From NCBI GenBank assembly GCA_015059945.1, contig SUZJ01000005.1, positions 62,001 to 126,000 on the forward strand: DNA of 64,000 nucleotides, given 5' to 3'. This stretch comes from Rikenellaceae bacterium. Its GTDB lineage: Bacteria > Bacteroidota > Bacteroidia > Bacteroidales > Rikenellaceae. Shown here one piece after another: positions 33,189-42,301 of this stretch. Both the position numbers and the translations under genes were made by a program. The first letter of the stretch is position 1; every line of letters starts with the position of its first letter. The notes beneath the pieces were generated by a model. The model made no database searches. It saw only the letters and a program-made list of their open reading frames with translations, and was not told the origin of the DNA.

Positions 33189-35615
33189 ATGAAAGCAAAA
33201 GAGTTTATAATCAAGGCGTTGCCCTATCTTGGAGCGCTGGTGGTATTTGTTGTTTTGGCGGTGGGCTACTTTGGCCCGCAGACAGAGGGCAAGGTGCTCT
33301 CGATGGGCGACATAACCCAGTACGAGGGTATGTGTCGCGAAATTAAGCAGATGCAGCAGACCACAGGCGAAGACCCACAGTGGGCCGGTAACGCTTTCAG
33401 CGGTATGCCCGCATATATGATCAACATCAAGTACCCCTCGATGATTATCAAGGTGGCAAGCGAGGCGGTGGCCAACGCCATCGGTCGTCCCATTGTGCTC
33501 GTGCTGCTGGCAATGGTGGCCTTCTGGGCAATGATGCTGATGTGGGGCGCGGGACCTCTGGTGGCCATTGTGCCCGCCATAGCCTATGGTTTTTCGACCT
33601 ACTCGATACTGATTATTGGCGCAGGCCACATAACCAAGATGTTTGCCTTTGCCTATGCCCCCCTGCTTGTGGGCGGAGTTATCTACACTCTGCGCACCAA
33701 GCACAAGGTGCTCGGTGCACTCCTTACGGCCCTCTTTGCAGCGTTGCAGATTGGTGCCAACCACCCCCAGATTACCTACTACTTCGGCTTGGTGATTGTG
33801 GCCCTGTGGGTGAACGAGTTGGTGGTGGCCATAAAGGAGAAAACCCTGCCCAATCTGGCCAAGAGTACAGCCCTGCTTGCGGTGGCGGCTCTGTTGGCTG
33901 TGGGTGCCAACTTCTCGTCGCTCTACTATACGGCCCAGCACCAGCCCGACACTACGCGTGGCGGTAGCGAACTGGTGGCCGAGGGGGCGACCGATGGCGC
34001 TGAGGGATTGGATATTGCCTACGCTACGGCGTGGAGCTATGGCCGTACCGAGAGTCTGAATATGCTTGTGCCCAACCTGATGGGTGGTGGCTCGGCAGGT
34101 GGCTTTGCGACCGACGGTCCTGTGGCCCAGTCGCTCAAACCCTACGGAGCTCGCTCGCTGGCGGTGCAGCTGCCCGCCTACTGGGGCGACCAGCCCTCTA
34201 CTGCGGGCCCAACATACTTGGGAGCCTCGGTGCTGCTGTTGGCGGTGCTCGGACTGTTCCTACTCAAGGGTAGGGAGAAGTGGTGGCTTGTGGTGGTGTC
34301 GGCCTTTGCAGTGCTGCTCGCCTGGGGTAGCAATCTGATGTGGTTTACCGAACTGATGTTCAAGATATTGCCTGCCTACGACAAGTTTAGGGCCGTTTCG
34401 ACCGCTCTGGTGATTGTCCAGTGGAGCGTACCTCTGCTGGCGGCACTTGTGGTGTGGCGAATTGCTCAGGGTACCTACGGGCGCAAAGAGTTGCTCGCAG
34501 GGGTGGCCAAGAGTGCTGCCGTTGTGGGTGGCGTGGCGCTGGTGCTGTGGGCACTGGGTGGCCAGATGTTCGACTTTGCGGGCCGCTACGATGGTCAGTT
34601 GGGACTGCCCGGCGAGGTGGTTGCAGCTATGCAGGCCGAGAGGGGCGATATGTTGGCGGGCGATGCGCTACGCTCGTTGATATTTGTGGCACTGACGGCA
34701 GGAGTGGTCGCTCTGGTGGCCTTGGAGAAGGTTAAGATGGGGGTAGCCCTGACAGCCTTGGGCGCACTGGTGGCCGTTGATATGATTGGCGTAGACAGCC
34801 GCTACTTGGGCTGGGATGACTTTATGGCCCCCCGCAATGTGCAAATTCAGCCCAGCGAGGCCAACTTGGAGATTATGGCCGACAAAGAGTTGGGTTACAG
34901 GGTGGCAAACCTTGCGGTGAGCACCTTCAACGATGCCACAACGAGCTACTTCCACCGCTCGGTGGGTGGCTACCACGGTGCCAAGTTGAGCCGCTACCAA
35001 GACCTCATCGAGCACCAACTCCAAAGGGGTAATCCCGAGGTGTACGATATGCTCAATACTAAGTACTTCATTGTGGCCGACGAGCAGAGTGGCGGTGTGC
35101 CTACGGCTGTTCTGAACGATGCCGCAAATGGGGCCGCCTGGTTTGTAGAGGATGTGGTCTGGGCCGATAGCGCCGCCGAGGAGATGGCTCTGCTCGACAG
35201 CACCCCCACCAAGACTACCGCCATCGTGGAGAGCCGCTTTGAGCCCTACTTGCAGGGCAAAAGGCTCGGCAGCGGTGCGATAGAGTTGGTTAAGTATCAA
35301 CCCAACAAGTTGGCCTACGAGTACCACTCGACCGAGGGAGGTCTGTGTGTATTCTCGGAGGTCTACTACGACAAGGGGTGGACCGCTTGGCTCGACGGCC
35401 GAGAGATTGACTACATCAGAGCCGACTATCTGCTCAGGGCAGCCTACCTGCCCGCCGGTAGTCACGTTGTCGAGTTCCGTTTCAGGGCCCCCGACTTTGC
35501 GAGGGTAGAGGCCTTGACGCTGGGCTGCTCGCTGGTGATTGTAGTGGGACTGGTGGCCTGTGGTGTGGTGGCCGTAGTGCGCAGACGTAAAAGTGGACAA
35601 AACAATCAGCAATAG
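33189..35615 (+). CDS. YfhO family membrane protein
   Basis: An 808-aa polytopic protein with about twelve membrane segments, a large exported loop, and a terminal helix followed by a basic tail (VVRRRKSGQNNQQ). YfhO proteins of Firmicutes have been linked to glycosylation of teichoic acids. Bacteroidales homologues are common and probably GT-C-like, but their substrate is unknown. I use ATG 33189 (MKAKEFIIKALPYL) rather than the GTG three codons before. Six nt upstream of ftsX, so cotranscribed with it. Confidence 0.85.
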   Translation: MKAKEFIIKALPYLGALVVFVVLAVGYFGPQTEGKVLSMGDITQYEGMCREIKQMQQTTGEDPQWAGNAFSGMPAYMINIKYPSMIIKVASEAVANAIGRPIVLVLLAMVAFWAMMLMWGAGPLVAIVPAIAYGFSTYSILIIGAGHITKMFAFAYAPLLVGGVIYTLRTKHKVLGALLTALFAALQIGANHPQITYYFGLVIVALWVNELVVAIKEKTLPNLAKSTALLAVAALLAVGANFSSLYYTAQHQPDTTRGGSELVAEGATDGAEGLDIAYATAWSYGRTESLNMLVPNLMGGGSAGGFATDGPVAQSLKPYGARSLAVQLPAYWGDQPSTAGPTYLGASVLLLAVLGLFLLKGREKWWLVVVSAFAVLLAWGSNLMWFTELMFKILPAYDKFRAVSTALVIVQWSVPLLAALVVWRIAQGTYGRKELLAGVAKSAAVVGGVALVLWALGGQMFDFAGRYDGQLGLPGEVVAAMQAERGDMLAGDALRSLIFVALTAGVVALVALEKVKMGVALTALGALVAVDMIGVDSRYLGWDDFMAPRNVQIQPSEANLEIMADKELGYRVANLAVSTFNDATTSYFHRSVGGYHGAKLSRYQDLIEHQLQRGNPEVYDMLNTKYFIVADEQSGGVPTAVLNDAANGAAWFVEDVVWADSAAEEMALLDSTPTKTTAIVESRFEPYLQGKRLGSGAIELVKYQPNKLAYEYHSTEGGLCVFSEVYYDKGWTAWLDGREIDYIRADYLLRAAYLPAGSHVVEFRFRAPDFARVEALTLGCSLVIVVGLVACGVVAVVRRRKSGQNNQQ

Positions 35616-35621
35616 ACAATA

Positions 35622-36500
35622 ATGGCAAGTAAAAATAGTAGACTCAGACGCAAGGTGCGCGGCTCGTATGCCATCTCTACGGTGAGCATTGCACTGGTGT
35701 TGTTCCTGCTCAGCGGAGTGGGCTATCTGATATGGAATCTGTCGCACGCCGCCGATAGTGTGAAGGAGCGAATGACAATGTATGTTATGCTCGCCGACGA
35801 TGCCACCGACGAGGTGGTTGAGGCTGTGCGCTATGGACTGAGCAGGTGCGAGGGCGTGCGCGAGGCTGTGTATGTGTCGAAAGAGCAGGCCGCAACCGAG
35901 TTCAAGGAGTTTGTGGGCACCAACTTCGAGGAGTTCTTGTCATACAACCCCCTGCCCGCATCGTTTGAGGTGCGACTGGCCGCTACCGAGAGCCCAAAGG
36001 CATTGGTGGCCCGGCTCGAAGAACAATTTTCCGAGTGGAAAGGCGTTGATGAAGTGGTCTACCAACGTGGAGTGGTAGATAACCTGGATGCCAATCTGGG
36101 TAAGTTCCGACTGGTGGTGCTGCTCTTTGGTGGTGCGCTGTTGGTCATCTCGCTGGTGCTGCTGCGCAACACTATCCGTATGAGCGTATTCTCGAGGCGC
36201 GAGCTGATAAACACTATGAAACTGGTGGGCGCATCGAGGGGTTTTATCAAGAGGCCCTTCTTGGTCGATAGCCTCTGGCAGGGAGTGGTGGCTGCGCTGT
36301 TGGCAATGGCCCTGTTTTGGGCAATGGTGGTGGCTCTGGCCGAGGGATTGCCTTATGTTATGCTTATTTCGGGTGCCGAGGTTATGCTGACCATTTGTGG
36401 CGCAATACTGGTGGGTGGAGTGCTCATATCGGTGCTCTTTACCAACTTTGCGCTCAATAAGTTTATAAATATGAACGGTTCTAAAATTTACATATACTAA
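35622..36500 (+). CDS. ftsX: Cell-division ABC transporter permease FtsX
   Basis: A 292-aa four-helix permease. The N-terminal helix (about 16-38) is followed by an extracytoplasmic domain (about 45-170: VYVSKEQAATEF..., YNPLPASFEVRL) and three C-terminal helices with the MKLVGASRGFIKRPFL motif. It couples FtsE ATPase activity to cell-wall hydrolases at the septum. ftsE is not adjacent, as in other Bacteroidales. Confidence 0.93.
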   Translation: MASKNSRLRRKVRGSYAISTVSIALVLFLLSGVGYLIWNLSHAADSVKERMTMYVMLADDATDEVVEAVRYGLSRCEGVREAVYVSKEQAATEFKEFVGTNFEEFLSYNPLPASFEVRLAATESPKALVARLEEQFSEWKGVDEVVYQRGVVDNLDANLGKFRLVVLLFGGALLVISLVLLRNTIRMSVFSRRELINTMKLVGASRGFIKRPFLVDSLWQGVVAALLAMALFWAMVVALAEGLPYVMLISGAEVMLTICGAILVGGVLISVLFTNFALNKFINMNGSKIYIY

Positions 36501-36504
36501 CAAA

Positions 36505-36789
36505 ATGGCAGAGAACAGACAGAAAAATGGCCCCAAAGAGGAGAGGCAGCAGATGGTCTTTGGGTGGGACAACTACAAATGGATGCTCATAGGCGTGGCC
36601 CTGCTGGTGGTGGGGTTTGTGCTTATGTGGGGTGGCGGTAGCGACGACCCCAATGTATTCAACTACGAAGAGATTTTCGCTTGGCGACGCATCGGGCTGG
36701 CACCAATGGTAGTGTTGGCGGGCTTTGGTGTGGTGGGCTACGGCATTATGCACCGCTTTGGAAATAAGAAGAGTAACGATAAAAAATAA
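36505..36789 (+). CDS. DUF3098 two-helix membrane protein
   Basis: A 94-aa protein with two hydrophobic segments (about 25-45 and 62-82) and basic ends, matching DUF3098. It is conserved between ftsX and uppP in Bacteroidetes, which suggests a role in division or envelope synthesis; function unknown. It lies 4 nt after ftsX and 15 nt before uppP. Confidence 0.85.
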   Translation: MAENRQKNGPKEERQQMVFGWDNYKWMLIGVALLVVGFVLMWGGGSDDPNVFNYEEIFAWRRIGLAPMVVLAGFGVVGYGIMHRFGNKKSNDKK

Positions 36790-36804
36790 CCGATAGGGAT
36801 AATT

Positions 36805-37602
36805 ATGAACATTTTTGAAGCCTTTATTTTGGGACTGGTGCAGGGCCTTACCGAATACCTGCCCGTAAGTAGTAGTGGCCACTTGCAGATTGCTAAGGAG
36901 CTGATGGGGGTAGAACTGACCGACAATATCGCCTTTGATGTGATTTTGCACTGCGCAACGGTGTTGAGTACCGTAGTGGTGCTGTGGGGCTCGGTCAAGA
37001 GGGTAGTGAGCGGTTTCTTCTCGTTCAAGAAGGGGCCCGATATGACCTATGCACTGAAAATTATCGTGTCGATGATACCCGTAGGTATCGTGGGCCTGCT
37101 GCTCAAAGATACCTTTAACGAGATGCTGGCCAGCAACTATGTTATGCTGGTGGTGGGCGCAATGCTGCTGCTTACGGCTGCGCTGCTCACCTTTGCCCAG
37201 TATGCCAAACCCCGACAAAAGGAGACCATCTCGTGGGGCGATGCAATGGTTATTGGCACCGCCCAGGCTGTGGCTACAATGCCCGGCTTGAGCCGCTCGG
37301 GTACCACCATTGCTACGGGACTTATCTTGGGCAACAAGAGGGCTGTGGTGGCCGAGTTCTCGTTCCTGATGGTTATTCTGCCCATCTTGGGCCAGTCGCT
37401 GCTCGACCTGATGGGGGGCAATTTCGGCGCAAACCTGGGCGTAGGCTTTTGGCCCTTGTGCGTGGGCTTTGTGACCGCCTTTGTGTCGGGTTGCCTGGCC
37501 TGCAAATTTATGCTCAACATTGTAAATAGGGGCAAACTCATCTGGTTTGCAGTCTACTGCCTCATCGTGGGCCTTGTGTCAATCGGTTCGTATATTTTTT
37601 AG
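36805..37602 (+). CDS. uppP: Undecaprenyl-diphosphatase UppP/BacA
   Basis: 265-aa integral membrane phosphatase recycling the peptidoglycan lipid carrier. Signature motifs GLVQGLTEYLPVSSSGHL near residues 10-27 and GLSRSGTTIATGLILG near 160. Overproduction in other bacteria gives bacitracin resistance. Part of the yfhO-ftsX-DUF3098-uppP-truB run. Confidence 0.96.
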   Translation: MNIFEAFILGLVQGLTEYLPVSSSGHLQIAKELMGVELTDNIAFDVILHCATVLSTVVVLWGSVKRVVSGFFSFKKGPDMTYALKIIVSMIPVGIVGLLLKDTFNEMLASNYVMLVVGAMLLLTAALLTFAQYAKPRQKETISWGDAMVIGTAQAVATMPGLSRSGTTIATGLILGNKRAVVAEFSFLMVILPILGQSLLDLMGGNFGANLGVGFWPLCVGFVTAFVSGCLACKFMLNIVNRGKLIWFAVYCLIVGLVSIGSYIF

Positions 37603-37649
37603 TCTAATGTCAAAACGACCTAAGGCTTGTAGCCTAACAGCATTTTTTT

Positions 37650-38414
37650 ATGGAATATAAGATTATCGAGGGGGCCGACTATCGCGAGGGTGTTGTGCTC
37701 GGCATAGACAAGCCCTTGGGGTGGACCTCGTCGGATGTGGTGCGCAAACTCAAGTACCTGCTCCGCAAGTGTGGCTTCCCAAAAATCAAAATCGGACACG
37801 CAGGTACGCTCGACCCCCTGGCATCGGGCGTACTCATCGTGTGTATAGGTAAGGCCACCAAGCTGGTGAACGAAATTCAGGCCGGCGAGAAGGAGTATGT
37901 GGCCGAGGTGATGCTGGGTGCAACAACTCCCAGTGGCGACCTCGAACACCCCGTAGACCAGACCTACCCGACCGAGCATATCACTCGCCAAATGGTCGAT
38001 GAGGCTCTGGCGGGATTGTGTGGCGAGCGCTACCAGACTCCGCCTATCTACTCGGCCAAGATGATCGACGGACGCAGGGCCTACGACTACGCTCGCGAGG
38101 GCGAAGAGGTAGAGATGCGCAAGGCGCTGGTAAATATCTTCGAGATAGAGGTGCTCGACTTCTCGCTGCCCCTGCTGCGCATCCGCGTTAGGTGCAGCAA
38201 GGGTACCTACATCCGCTCGTTGGCCATAGAGATTGGCGAGGCGCTGGGTAGTGGTGGACACTTGGTGGGGCTGCGTCGTACCCGTAGCGGCAACACCCGA
38301 GTTGAGGACTGCCAACAGCTCTCCGAGGCTGTGAGGGCGCTGGGTGGCGAGTGGACCGAGCGCACCGGCCGCATTGAGGGGCGAGATAGACGTCAAACTG
38401 ACCTAAGGCTTTAA
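37650..38414 (+). CDS. truB: tRNA pseudouridine-55 synthase TruB
   Basis: 254-aa synthase making pseudouridine 55 in the T loop. GVVLGIDKPLGWTSSDVV and GHAGTLDPLASGVL (catalytic Asp) lie in the first 60 residues; RYQTPPIYSAKMIDGRRAYD and RVRCSKGTYIRSLA follow. The last codons (RRQTDLRL) enter the AACTGACCTAAGGCTTTAAG repeat, which supplies the stop. The PUA-like tail is short. Confidence 0.94.
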   Translation: MEYKIIEGADYREGVVLGIDKPLGWTSSDVVRKLKYLLRKCGFPKIKIGHAGTLDPLASGVLIVCIGKATKLVNEIQAGEKEYVAEVMLGATTPSGDLEHPVDQTYPTEHITRQMVDEALAGLCGERYQTPPIYSAKMIDGRRAYDYAREGEEVEMRKALVNIFEIEVLDFSLPLLRIRVRCSKGTYIRSLAIEIGEALGSGGHLVGLRRTRSGNTRVEDCQQLSEAVRALGGEWTERTGRIEGRDRRQTDLRL

Positions 38415-38522
38415 GGGCTTTAAGGACCTTAATGAAAATCATAGAACTCCTATAACTCTTATTTCTCCTATTGCTCCTAATAGGATTTATAGGACTAATA
38501 GGAGATTTAGGAGATATGGGGA
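38392..38522. repeat. Repeat mosaic between truB and queA (families C, B, D)
   Basis: ACGTCAAACTGACC, TAAGGCTTTAAGGGCTTTAAGG, then many AACTCCTATAACTC and TAGGAGATTTAGGAGATA units. The remaining 150 nt to queA are AT-rich, with no gene seen. Confidence 0.75.
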
Positions 38523-38672
38523 GATAGCAAGGGCAGTATCTCAGAAAAAAACAAAAAAATCACCACAGAGTGAAACAAAATTGTTTCTCAAACGTATACT
38601 ATTTGTTCGGGTAACAACAAATGCCCACTCGCAGACAGAGAGATAATTACAACAACATACAAAACCCACTTT

Positions 38673-39728
38673 ATGAAGCTTTCACAGTACAGTTACGACC
38701 TCAATCCCGAATTGTTGGCCAAGTACCCCGCCGACAATCGCGATGAGTCGCGTATGCTGGTGCTCCACCGCAAAAGCGGCAAAATCGAACACCGCATCTT
38801 CAAAGACATCCTCGACTACTTCGACGAGAACGATGTCTTTGTGTTCAACAACACCAAAGTATTCCCCGCAAGGCTCTATGGCAACAAAGAGAAAACCGGT
38901 GCAGAGATTGAGATTTTCCTGCTCCGCGAGCTGAACAAAGACCTGCGCCTGTGGGATGTGCTCGTTGATCCCGCACGCAAAATCCGTATAGGCAACAAAC
39001 TATACTTTGGCGACGACGACGCTCTGGTGGCTGAGGTAATCGACAATACCACCTCGCGTGGCCGCACCCTGCGCTTCCTCTACGACGGCTCGTATGAGGA
39101 GTTCCGCGAGGTGCTCAAACAGATGGGCCACATCCCCATTCCCAAGTGGATTAGGGAGCGCGCCGAGGAGATTGACGAGGAGCGTTACCAGACTATCTAC
39201 GCTACCGAAGAGGGCGCTGTGGCCGCTCCTACGGCAGGTCTGCACTTCTCAAAACACCTGCTCAAACGTATGGAAATCAAGGGCGTAGAGTCGGCCTTTG
39301 TGACACTCCACGTGGGCCTTGGCAACTTCCGCTCGGTGGATGTAGAGGATCTCACGAAGCACAAGATGGACTCGGAGCAGATTTTCATCTCCGAAGAGGC
39401 TGCCGAGATGGTAAACAAGGCTAAGCGCGAGGGACGCAAGGTGTGCGCCATTGGTACCACCGTTCAGCGCACTATGGAGAGCTCGGTATCGACTACCGGT
39501 ATGCTCAAACCTTACGAGGGTTGGACCAACAAGTTCATCTTCTCGCCCTACGATTTCAGCGTGGCCAACGCTATGGTCAGCAACTTCCACCTGCCCGAAT
39601 CTACCCAGTTGATGATGGTGGCAGCATTTGGCGGCTACGACCAGGTGATGAACGCCTATAAGGTGGCAATCGAAGAGGGTTACCGCTTTGGCACATATGG
39701 TGATGCGATGTTGATACTCGACGATTAG
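38673..39728 (+). CDS. queA: tRNA ribosyltransferase-isomerase QueA
   Basis: A 351-aa enzyme that uses SAM to convert preQ1 at tRNA position 34 to epoxyqueuosine. Begins [19 protein letters not shown], with [16 protein letters not shown], the family block [20 protein letters not shown] and [16 protein letters not shown]. Normal length. It follows truB after a repeat-filled 258-nt gap, so it may have its own promoter. Confidence 0.96.
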   Translation: MKLSQYSYDLNPELLAKYPADNRDESRMLVLHRKSGKIEHRIFKDILDYFDENDVFVFNNTKVFPARLYGNKEKTGAEIEIFLLRELNKDLRLWDVLVDPARKIRIGNKLYFGDDDALVAEVIDNTTSRGRTLRFLYDGSYEEFREVLKQMGHIPIPKWIRERAEEIDEERYQTIYATEEGAVAAPTAGLHFSKHLLKRMEIKGVESAFVTLHVGLGNFRSVDVEDLTKHKMDSEQIFISEEAAEMVNKAKREGRKVCAIGTTVQRTMESSVSTTGMLKPYEGWTNKFIFSPYDFSVANAMVSNFHLPESTQLMMVAAFGGYDQVMNAYKVAIEEGYRFGTYGDAMLILDD

Positions 39729-39756
39729 GTTGCCAACAAGGACAAAAACCGATAGA

Positions 39757-39796
39757 AAAAAACTGACAGCTAAACAGATTGCTGTCAGTTTTTTTG
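39757..39796 (+). terminator. Terminator after queA
   Basis: Stem AAAAACTGACAGC/GCTGTCAGTTTTT, 10-nt loop, T-run. Confidence 0.88.
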
Positions 39797-39804
39797 TGCG
39801 ACAG

Positions 39805-39838
39805 TTTGTAATTTAACCAAAAAAAGTTAGTATCTTTG
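39805..39838 (+). promoter_or_regulatory. Promoter of the glycogen-synthase-like gene
   Basis: TATCTTTG at 39831-39838, with TTTG at 39805-39808; the spacer of 22 nt is slightly long. Confidence 0.6.
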
Positions 39839-39886
39839 TACGGGTATTCGACCTTTTGAAAAAGTAGAACTAAAAACATTACGAAA

Positions 39887-40699
39887 GTGGCTGGAGCTAA
39901 AATACTTTACGCTTGTCAGGAGATATGGCCCTATCTGCCCGAAAGCCCCATTGCTACCACCTGTCGCACACTTTTGCAGGGTATGCAGGAGAGTGGTTTC
40001 GAGATTCGCACGTTTATGCCTCGCTATGGCGTGGTGAACGAGCGCCGAAACCAGTTGCACGAGGTTATCCGCCTGAGCGGTATGAACCTCATTATCAATA
40101 ATAACGACCACCAGCTGATTATCAAGGTGGCCTCTATTCCTGCGGCTCGTGTGCAGATTTATTTTATCGACAACGACGACTTCTTCTCGCGCAAGGCTGT
40201 GCTGAGGGATGCCGATGGTGTGGCCTTTGAAGATAACGACCAGAGGGCTATTTTCTTTGCACGTGGTGTGCTCGAAACGGTCAAGAAACAGCGTTGGCAG
40301 CCCGATATTGTACACTGCCAGAGCTGGTTTACGGCAGCACTGCCTTTGTACTTGCGCAACGCCTTTGCCGACGACCCTCTGTTTGCGGGCGCAAAGATTG
40401 TTTTCAGCATCTACGACGATAGCTTCGAGGGCGAGTGGAGCCAAGCCTTTGCCGAGACTATGATTGGCGAGGGTGTGCCCGCCGACGAGCTGAAAGTTAT
40501 TGAGAACCCAACGTACGAAAATATAGTTAAACTCGTTATTGATAATGCCGACGGCATTGTTATTGAGGCCGAACACCTGCCTGCCGCCATCGAGGAGTAT
40601 ATCGTGGCCAAGGGCAAAAAGGTGCTGCGTGGCAAGGCCGACAAGAGCGGCAGCGAGTGGTTGAAAGAATACAAAGATTTCTATGATTCATTGCTTTAA
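39887..40699 (+). CDS. Glycogen/starch synthase N-terminal-domain protein
   Basis: A 270-aa protein matching the GT5 N-terminal catalytic lobe (KILYACQEIWPYLPESPIA, GFEIRTFMPRYG, PDIVHCQSWFTAALPLYL), but it lacks the C-terminal GT-B lobe with its ADP-glucose site. This short form is regularly found before DUF4270 in Bacteroidales, so it is a family feature rather than a truncation here. Catalysis alone is unlikely. GTG start; no ATG fits. Its end overlaps the DUF4270 gene by 17 nt. Confidence 0.83.
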   Translation: MAGAKILYACQEIWPYLPESPIATTCRTLLQGMQESGFEIRTFMPRYGVVNERRNQLHEVIRLSGMNLIINNNDHQLIIKVASIPAARVQIYFIDNDDFFSRKAVLRDADGVAFEDNDQRAIFFARGVLETVKKQRWQPDIVHCQSWFTAALPLYLRNAFADDPLFAGAKIVFSIYDDSFEGEWSQAFAETMIGEGVPADELKVIENPTYENIVKLVIDNADGIVIEAEHLPAAIEEYIVAKGKKVLRGKADKSGSEWLKEYKDFYDSLL

Positions 40700-42125
40700 G
40701 AAAGTTTTACTCTACTTCGGTGTCGGTGCTTTGGTGTCGGCACTGATGCTTTTTGCCGGTGGTTGTACCGAGGTGAATGATAAACTGGGTGGCGATATTG
40801 TGCCCCCTGGCCAGCAGATGGAGGTTGAGTTTGCGAGCTTCGATAGCGGTATGCAGACCTACCTGACTCTGACCGACTCGATTGCCACCAGTGGCTTGGA
40901 CTATGCCTACTTTGGCAACATTAGCGAGGAGGGCTTGGGCTCGACAAGGGCTTCGGCGCTGGTGCAGTTTGACTATGCAACCCGCTCGGATACTATCTAT
41001 TACGCCAATCGTGGTTCGGTGGCCGACTCGATGATGCTGGTGTGTATGATGAAGACTCTGGGTGGCGATACGCTCAAAGAGCAGAGCTTTGACGTGTACC
41101 GACTCAGAGAGAGGCTGCGTAGGGATACGGTCTACTACAACGGCTTGGAGTACCGCAGGATTATCGACCAGAAGCCTATGTTCAGGTTTACTTATAGCGG
41201 CAAACCCCACGGTGGCGACACCTACGACACGTTGCGCTTGGAGGTGGCCGATGAGAAGCTTGCTAAGGAGTTTATGGACGAGTTGTGGGGCGTTGATACG
41301 CTGCTCTACGAGACCGATTCGCTCTTCTTTGAGAAGTTCAATGGCCTGTGCATCACCCCTTCGGAGAGCTCGCCCAAGGATGCAGCCATCTACGGCCTTA
41401 ACTTGCAGTGGGACAACAGCTATGGCCCCAGCAGCTACCTTATTTTCTTTGGCCACGACTATCTGCTCGAAAGCCCCGACGAGGTCGAGGACCAGATTAT
41501 GAGGGCGTTCCAGATTACCAATAGCACCACCTATGCCGAGCAGGCGGCCGTTACGGCTGTCGAGCACGACTACTCGACTACCACGTTTGAGGGGATGATA
41601 AATCTCAATCCTCAGCCCACCGAAAAGTTGCAACACCCAATGACCGAGTGCTATGTGCAGGGCCTGTTTGGTGTTACTACCACCATTGAGTTTGAAGAGG
41701 AGTTTTTGACCAAATTGAGGGCTCTGAAACCCGAGGGTAAGGATATCTTTATCAGTCAGGCGATGCTCTATGTGGGTATGGCCGATGAGGACTATACGCT
41801 GTTTGATGTGGCACCCAATAGGTTGGGTAGCTACCTTCACTACGCCTCGCTGACTCCCGTGGCCGACTATAACTTCTATATGGAGGAGAGCTATGGCTCG
41901 ACACTCAGCTATGGCGGCTATCTGAATAGGAGCCACTACAACTACTCGATGGATATCTCTATCTATATCCAGCAGCTGCTGCTCGACCAAGAGGGCGTAG
42001 ACCCACGCATCACACTGGGTATGGGAGCCTACGATTTCTTGGATATTGCCAATGTTAAGCTCTCGGGCGCGGGAGGCAGAGTACCCGTAAGGTTGGAGTT
42101 GGCCTATACCATTTTGGGTAAGTAG
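40683..42125 (+). CDS. DUF4270 family lipoprotein
   Basis: A 480-aa predicted lipoprotein. Signal peptide MIHCFKKVLLYFGVGALVSA... ends in a lipobox with FAGGC (Cys near 28). The mature part shows DUF4270 features (GGDIVPPGQQMEVEF, LTDSIATSGLDYAYFGN). Function unknown. The gene order short glycogen synthase-DUF4270 is conserved in Bacteroidales, and the 17-nt overlap here implies translational coupling. Confidence 0.87.
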   Translation: MIHCFKKVLLYFGVGALVSALMLFAGGCTEVNDKLGGDIVPPGQQMEVEFASFDSGMQTYLTLTDSIATSGLDYAYFGNISEEGLGSTRASALVQFDYATRSDTIYYANRGSVADSMMLVCMMKTLGGDTLKEQSFDVYRLRERLRRDTVYYNGLEYRRIIDQKPMFRFTYSGKPHGGDTYDTLRLEVADEKLAKEFMDELWGVDTLLYETDSLFFEKFNGLCITPSESSPKDAAIYGLNLQWDNSYGPSSYLIFFGHDYLLESPDEVEDQIMRAFQITNSTTYAEQAAVTAVEHDYSTTTFEGMINLNPQPTEKLQHPMTECYVQGLFGVTTTIEFEEEFLTKLRALKPEGKDIFISQAMLYVGMADEDYTLFDVAPNRLGSYLHYASLTPVADYNFYMEESYGSTLSYGGYLNRSHYNYSMDISIYIQQLLLDQEGVDPRITLGMGAYDFLDIANVKLSGAGGRVPVRLELAYTILGK

Positions 42126-42146
42126 ACTAATAGTCAGACGGATATG

Positions 42147-42190
42147 AAAAGTGGTGGCGAGAAAATTGACTCGTCGCCACTTTTTATTTT
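42147..42190 (+). terminator. Terminator after the DUF4270 gene
   Basis: Stem AAAAGTGGTGGCGAG/CTCGTCGCCACTTTT (two G-T pairs), 8-nt loop, T-run. Confidence 0.82.
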
Positions 42191-42218
42191 GCAAATTGGG
42201 CAAAGGGCGTTATCTTTG
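42188..42218 (+). promoter_or_regulatory. Promoter of topA
   Basis: TTTG ending at 42191, 19 nt, TATCTTTG at 42211-42218. The leader is about 75 nt long. Confidence 0.75.
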
Positions 42219-42301
42219 TGCGCCGAAACTTATATATATAGGTATAAGGCAACCCGTAAATGTAACACTGATTTAGAAAGAGAGTTATACAATACAATCC
42301 T

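Noticed and set aside
38523..38672. preQ1 riboswitch in the queA leader
   Set aside because: No compact H-type pseudoknot signature was recognisable; only AT-rich sequence with a short GTTTC-type hairpin.
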